DNA of 64,000 nucleotides from NCBI GenBank assembly GCA_002427605.1, contig DIRT01000029.1, forward strand, positions 135,351-199,350. Reading direction: 5' to 3'. The notes under the pieces were generated by a model. That model did not search any database. It was not told the origin of the DNA and saw only the letters and a list, made by a program, of their open reading frames with translations. Both the position numbers and the translations under genes were made by a program. Each line of letters starts with the position of its first letter. The first letter of the stretch is position 1. This document shows positions 60,103-64,000 of the stretch, piece by piece. This DNA is from Bacteroidales bacterium UBA5429. Its GTDB lineage: Bacteria > Bacteroidota > Bacteroidia > Bacteroidales > WCHB1-69.

Positions 60103-60558
60103 ATGGACACATTAAGTTACAAAACTGTTTCAGCTAATGAAAAAATAGTTCAGAAAGAGTGGGTTTTAATTGATGCGGAGAATGAAGTTGTGGGTCGTTT
60201 AGCAACTGTTGTCGCTCGTATCTTAAGAGGTAAAAACAAAACCTATTACACACCTCATTTTGATTGTGGTGACAATGTTATCATCATCAATGCTGAGAAA
60301 GTAAGATTTACAGGAAGTAAAATGGAAACCAAAGAGTACATCAGACATACCGGTTATCCAGGCGGACAACGTACCAGAACTCCAAAGGAGCTTTTGAAAA
60401 AACATCCTATCCGTATTTTAGAACATGCTATCAAAGGGATGTTACCTAAAAACAGATTAGGAGCTCAACTTTACAGAAATCTGTACGTTTATGCCGGCAA
60501 TGAGCATCCACACGAAGGACAACAACCTAAATTAATTAACATTCACGAAATCAAATAG
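60103..60558 (+). CDS. rplM: 50S ribosomal protein L13
   Basis: L13 (151 residues) assembles early on 23S rRNA. VLIDAENEVVGRLATVVARILRGK, GDNVIIINAEKVRFTG and HTGYPGGQRTRTPKELL are family hallmarks, as is GMLPKNRLGAQLYRNLYVY. It is followed by rpsI after 5 bp in the usual L13-S9 order. The hairpin upstream suggests feedback control. Confidence 0.97.
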   Translation: MDTLSYKTVSANEKIVQKEWVLIDAENEVVGRLATVVARILRGKNKTYYTPHFDCGDNVIIINAEKVRFTGSKMETKEYIRHTGYPGGQRTRTPKELLKKHPIRILEHAIKGMLPKNRLGAQLYRNLYVYAGNEHPHEGQQPKLINIHEIK

Positions 60559-60563
60559 TAACA

Positions 60564-60950
60564 ATGGAAATCACTAATACATTAGGAAGAAGAAAAAGTG
60601 CTGTTGCCAGAATCTATTTAAAAGCCGGTTCTGGTCAGATCGTTATTAATGGAAGAGATTACAAAGAATATTTTGTATTACCTACTCTTCAATATATTGT
60701 AACCCAACCCTTTGAATTAGCCAATCTACAAAATCAATTTGACGTAAAAGTTAATTTGAATGGTGGTGGTCTTACAGGACAAGCTGAAGCATTGCGTTTG
60801 GCTATCTCCAGAGCGTTGGTTGAACTCAATCCTGAATTGAGACCAACTTTGAAAGAAAAAGGATTACTTCGTCGTGACCCACGTATGGTGGAAAGGAAGA
60901 AACCCGGACAACCAGGTGCACGTAAAAGATTCCAATTCTCAAAACGTTAA
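60564..60950 (+). CDS. rpsI: 30S ribosomal protein S9
   Basis: S9 is 128 residues, with the N-terminal TLGRRKSAVARIYLKAGSG and the basic C-terminal RKKPGQPGARKRFQFSKR that reaches the P-site tRNA. GGGLTGQAEALRLAISRAL lies in the middle. It is co-transcribed with rplM. Confidence 0.97.
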   Translation: MEITNTLGRRKSAVARIYLKAGSGQIVINGRDYKEYFVLPTLQYIVTQPFELANLQNQFDVKVNLNGGGLTGQAEALRLAISRALVELNPELRPTLKEKGLLRRDPRMVERKKPGQPGARKRFQFSKR

Positions 60951-60984
60951 TCAATTTATATTATTAAAATTAGTTTAGTATCGA

Positions 60985-61021
60985 AATTGTTGAGACTTCC
61001 CTTGAGAACTACTTAGCAATT
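60985..61021 (+). ncRNA. Candidate rpsB leader stem
   Basis: AATTGTTGAG (60985-60994) and CTTAGCAATT (61012-61021) can form a 10-bp stem with two G-U pairs and a 17-nt loop, 27 nt before the preferred rpsB ATG. A regulatory role for S2 is inferred from position only. Confidence 0.4.
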
Positions 61022-61048
61022 GATTTAATGAACGTAAACAAAAAAAAC

Positions 61049-61924
61049 ATGTCAAGAGTAAATTTTGAACAATTATTAGAAGCAGGTTGCCACTTTGGTC
61101 ACTTGAAAAGAAAATGGAATCCCGCCATGGCGCAATATATCTTCATGGAGAAGAATGGAATCCACATTATTGACTTAAACAAAACTGTTGTAAAAATAGA
61201 AGAGGCTGCCAATGCAGCTAAACAAATTGCCAAATCAGGTAGAAAAATTTTGTTTGTTGCTACTAAAAAACAAGCGAAAGATACTGTTGCCGAATTGGTA
61301 AAAGAAACAGGAATGCCTTACGTAACTGAGCGTTGGCCAGGTGGAATGTTAACTAACTTCTTCACCATCAGAAAAGCGGTTAAAAAAATGACTGATATCG
61401 ATAAATTGATTGAAAGTCAACAATTTGAAAATATTTCTAAAAGAGAAAGATTACAAATTCAACGTGAAAGAGCAAAATTAGAGAAAAACTTAGGTTCTAT
61501 TTCTGATTTGACTCGTTTACCCGCTGCTGTATTTGTGGTGGATGTTTTAAAAGAGCATATCGCTGTGGCTGAAGCACGTAGATTAAATATCCCCATCTTT
61601 GCTATTGTGGATACCAACTCTAATCCTAAACTTATTGACTTCCCAATTCCTGCCAATGACGATGCTTCTAAATCTGTAGCATTGATTGTAGGGACTATTT
61701 GTGAAGCGATTAAAGAAGGTATTGAAGAGAGAAAATTAAGCAAAGAGATTTACGAAGAGGTTGAAGTAGATGAAACTACCAGAGCTGTTGTGGAAGAAGA
61801 TCACGATGATGAGGATATTTCAAAAGAAACAGGTAAAACCAAAAGGACTAAATTGAGTGATGAAGAGGATGGTCTTAGAAGAAGACGTACCAACGTACGT
61901 AAAAATCCTCCTGCTAAGAAATAG
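61049..61924 (+). CDS. rpsB: 30S ribosomal protein S2
   Basis: S2 begins SRVNFEQLLEAGCHFGHLKRKWNP, as in relatives, so the ATG at 61049 is chosen over the in-frame ATG at 61028. NGIHIIDLNKT, FVATKKQAKD, ERWPGGMLTNF and AVVDTNSNP-type segment (AIVDTNSNPKLIDFPIPAND) follow. After about residue 230 there is a charged tail, acidic first and then Arg/Lys-rich, that ordinary S2 proteins lack. The tsf gene follows, the standard order. Confidence 0.95.
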   Translation: MSRVNFEQLLEAGCHFGHLKRKWNPAMAQYIFMEKNGIHIIDLNKTVVKIEEAANAAKQIAKSGRKILFVATKKQAKDTVAELVKETGMPYVTERWPGGMLTNFFTIRKAVKKMTDIDKLIESQQFENISKRERLQIQRERAKLEKNLGSISDLTRLPAAVFVVDVLKEHIAVAEARRLNIPIFAIVDTNSNPKLIDFPIPANDDASKSVALIVGTICEAIKEGIEERKLSKEIYEEVEVDETTRAVVEEDHDDEDISKETGKTKRTKLSDEEDGLRRRRTNVRKNPPAKK

Positions 61925-61949
61925 TATTAATCTTTAAAATTATAACAAT

Positions 61950-62780
61950 ATGGCTATTACTGCTGCTGATGTAAACAAATTAAGACAAATGACCGGAGCC
62001 GGTATGATGGACTGCAAAAAGGCTCTCGTTGAGGCAGATGGTGACTTTGATGCTGCTATCGATATTTTAAGAAAAAAAGGACAACAAGTGGCTGCGAAAC
62101 GTGCAGACCGCGCTTCTTCTGAAGGAAGAGCTGTTGCAAAAGTAAATGCTGATAAAACATTTGCTGCTGTTGTTGTGATTGGTTGCGAAACTGACTTTGT
62201 TGGAAAAAATAGCGATTTCGTAGAATTTGCTGATAGCATTATCGATGCTGCTATTGAAAATAAAGTACGCGATATCGATGCACTCAATGCATTAACTATC
62301 GATGGTTCTACCGTTGCTGAGATGATCCTTCAAATGACAGGAAAAACCGGTGAAAAAGTAGAACTTGCTGCTTATCATCATATCGAAGCTGAGTCTGTTT
62401 CTGCTTACAACCACAATGGAAACCGTATCGCTACAATCGTTGGATTTAACCTTGCCGGTGAAAACGTTCAAGAAGCGGGTTACAACGTAGCAATGCAAAT
62501 TGCAGCTATGAATCCTATCGCTTTGAATGCTGATGCTGTTCCACAAGCTACTATTGACCATGAAATGGAAATCAATAGAGAGTTGGTTCGTCAAGAAGGA
62601 AAACCAGAAAATATGGTTGAACAAATCGTAAAAGGAAAGTTGAATAAATTCTTTAGAGAAAACACCTTGTTAAGTCAAGATTATATCAAAGATAACAAAA
62701 CTTCCGTAGGTGATTACCTTAAACAAGTTGATCCTAAATTAACTGCTACTCAGTTCTTTAGAGTTCAAATTGGCGGATAA
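61950..62780 (+). CDS. tsf: Translation elongation factor Ts
   Basis: EF-Ts (276 residues) recycles EF-Tu-GDP. VNKLRQMTGAGMMDCKKALVEADGDFDAAIDILRKKG is the N-terminal signature region, and the TDFV motif appears as GCETDFVGKNSDF. The dimerisation part and C-terminal module are present. A strong terminator follows 23 bp after the stop. Confidence 0.97.
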   Translation: MAITAADVNKLRQMTGAGMMDCKKALVEADGDFDAAIDILRKKGQQVAAKRADRASSEGRAVAKVNADKTFAAVVVIGCETDFVGKNSDFVEFADSIIDAAIENKVRDIDALNALTIDGSTVAEMILQMTGKTGEKVELAAYHHIEAESVSAYNHNGNRIATIVGFNLAGENVQEAGYNVAMQIAAMNPIALNADAVPQATIDHEMEINRELVRQEGKPENMVEQIVKGKLNKFFRENTLLSQDYIKDNKTSVGDYLKQVDPKLTATQFFRVQIGG

Positions 62781-62803
62781 TTTCAACCTATAACAGAGAT
62801 TTT

Positions 62804-62844
62804 AAAAGAGACTGTCTTAAATTTTGAGGCAGTCTCTTTTTTTT
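62804..62844 (+). terminator. Rho-independent terminator after tsf
   Basis: AAAAGAGACTG (62804-62814) and CAGTCTCTTTT (62830-62840) pair perfectly over 11 bp with a 15-nt loop, and the T-run continues to 62844. It ends the rpsB-tsf transcript. Confidence 0.9.
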
Positions 62845-62859
62845 ATGAACACCGGAATG

Positions 62860-62880
62860 ATTTCGGATTTCGGATTTCGG
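62860..62880 (+). repeat. Three tandem copies of a 7-bp unit
   Basis: ATTTCGG is repeated three times without interruption, between the tsf terminator and the transposase gene. The rest of 62881-63038 is AT-rich with no gene recognised. Confidence 0.8.
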
Positions 62881-63038
62881 AATTTTGGTATTGTTTTTTT
62901 TATATAATCCATTGATATTTAATTATTTATATTTTTTCCTGACTTGTACACGTTTTTCTGTTCTAAAAATTAAATCAAAGATTTTCAATCAGTTATGATT
63001 TTATTTTAGTATTTTTACCGCACTAAATCGGTAATTTT

Positions 63039-63907
63039 ATGCTAAAAACAAGAGTTGTAAAAACAGCATCCAATGCTCAAGCTGTACAAGTAATCAGATA
63101 CTACCATAATCAACAAAGAGTTGTCAAGCATATTGGTTCATGTCATACCAAAGAAGAACTAGATAGAATGCTTTTTTTAGCCGAGAAATGGATAAAAGAT
63201 TATATGGGACAAACTTCTCTTTTTCCCGAAGATGATCCGAACATGACACTTCATCTTGAAGAATCTGTTTTTTTAGGCGTTCACTACAATTTTTTTTATA
63301 ACCTGATACAAACTATTCAGAAAGAGATTGGTTTAGAAACACTTACTCATTCTTTATTAAGTGATTTGGTAAAATTCGCATATTTGAGCCAGCTTCAAAA
63401 CTCCGTTCACTTGATTTATTAGAGAATTATTTTGGTATAAAACATCATCGCAATAACTACTATAAAATAGCTCCTGACTGGCTTAATTTGAAAGAAAAAG
63501 TTGAGAATATCGTAGTTAAATTTGCAAAAAAGCAATATAATTTCTGTTTTGACATCGTATTTTATGATGTAACCACGTTGTACTTTGAAACTTTCGAAGA
63601 AGATGAGTTACGTAAAAATGGATTTTCTAAAGATAACAAATCACAGCAACCACAGATTCTGATGGGGCTAATAGTTAGTAAAGAGGGGTTTCCTGTTGCT
63701 TATGACATTTTTGCAGGCAATACTTTCGAGGGACATACGATACTCCCGCTAATAACAGATTTTATACAAAAGCATTCGGTTAACTCATTCACTGTAGTAG
63801 CCGATGCTGCAATGATCAGTCAAACAAATATTGAAGCACTAAAAAAATCTGACCTAAATTATATAGTTGGAGCCAGATTGGGTAATTTATCTGACAAAAT
63901 GATTTAA
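63039..63907 (+). pseudogene. IS1634-like DDE transposase, frameshifted and truncated at the 3' end
   Basis: The first frame (63039-63422) encodes an N-terminal transposase domain (VQVIRYYHNQQRVVKHIG, LEESVFLGVHYNFFYNLIQ). Near 63370-63376 the coding continues one base back in the -1 frame as IRIFEPASKLRSLDLLENYFG and goes on to 63907. The first catalytic Asp (FYDVTTLYFE) and second Asp (VVADAAMIS) are present. The frame then stops at 63907, so the last Glu and roughly half the usual length of about 550 residues are missing. The -1 shift could be a mutation or programmed; the truncation argues for an inactive copy. The terminal inverted repeats of this element were not found. Confidence 0.8.
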
Positions 63908-63922
63908 GTGTCCCCTTTATTA

Positions 63923-64000
63923 GGACAGTTTTTTTAATTTGTTAATATTTTATTTAAGTTCTTTGAAAAATAAAATATTAACAAATTAAAAAAACTGTCC
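63923..64000. repeat. 33-bp perfect inverted repeat reaching the window edge
   Basis: Arms 63923-63955 and 63968-64000 are exact reverse complements, both beginning or ending with GGACAG/CTGTCC, around a 12-nt loop. The right arm ends exactly at the window edge, so the pairing may extend further. It begins about 15 bp after the truncated transposase stop and may be part of a second mobile element that interrupts it. Confidence 0.85.

Noticed and set aside
63370..63376. Programmed -1 frameshift producing an active transposase
   Set aside because: Possible in principle, but the site is not a clear slippery heptamer and the protein is also truncated, so an inactive copy is more likely.

Overview
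The window looks like part of a low-GC chromosome from an anaerobic, fermentative member of the Bacteroidota, most likely order Bacteroidales. The -7 element TAnnTTTGC recurs in front of genes, Shine-Dalgarno sites are mostly absent, and several proteins are typical of the phylum: PorX, GldH, DUF5689 lipoproteins, a TonB-dependent receptor and a phosphate porin of the OprO/P type. Lysine 2,3-aminomutase, HydF and a NuoEF-like flavoprotein complex point to anaerobic metabolism. PorX and GldH suggest a type IX secretion/gliding apparatus. No rRNA, tRNA or CRISPR was seen.

Layout. 1-1041: 5' part of porX on the minus strand. 1318-4264: kamA, a KamB-like P-loop gene and thiamine pyrophosphokinase. 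4423-13272: a phosphate-starvation locus (porin, pstS, pstC, pstA, pstB, mgsA, phoU, PhoB-like regulator, PhoR-like kinase), with 11-bp-spaced TAAC repeats before the porin and pstS. 13286-18498: housekeeping genes (TetR regulator, aminopeptidase P, tilS, small membrane protein, sufS). 18503-20957: a small accessory patch (membrane protein plus HTH pair, RhuM protein with a phospholipase-D-like tail, Fic protein). 21228-29796: LutA-like protein, TrkH/TrkA, HydF, an HTH gene behind a 589-bp AT-rich gap, an unusual MutL, YqgE. 29876-36375: NuoE-like, NuoF-like and a 1199-residue FeS/GltD/FdhA-like fusion, overlapping mntP. 36459-45666: PSP1 protein, gldH, and a TonB receptor - two DUF5689 lipoproteins - ribBA operon divergent from a secreted nuclease/phosphatase-fold gene. 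45694-59887: glycosyltransferase, large GH2 enzyme, purH, dnaE, radical SAM protein, nadB, thioredoxin lipoprotein, TPR-like protein. 60051-62780: rplM-rpsI and rpsB-tsf with candidate RNA leaders, ended by a strong terminator. 63039-64000: a frameshifted, truncated IS1634-like transposase next to a 33-bp perfect inverted repeat that reaches the window edge.

How genes work together. The phosphate block forms an uptake-and-sensing circuit. The porin admits Pi, PstSCAB imports it, PhoU and the two-component pair sense and respond, and MgsA, which releases Pi from dihydroxyacetone phosphate, is built into the operon. The NuoE/NuoF/fusion complex looks like a soluble NAD(P)H-ferredoxin enzyme, possibly electron-bifurcating. 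The TonB/DUF5689/nuclease locus may take up nucleic-acid-derived nutrients.

The most unusual items are the PstS-like half-domain embedded in PstC, the pst-linked mgsA, the GltD/FdhA-like fusion, the MutL lacking its metal-binding motif, the RhuM-PLD fusion, and the terminal palindrome. Functions rest on motif recognition by eye; no database search was run.
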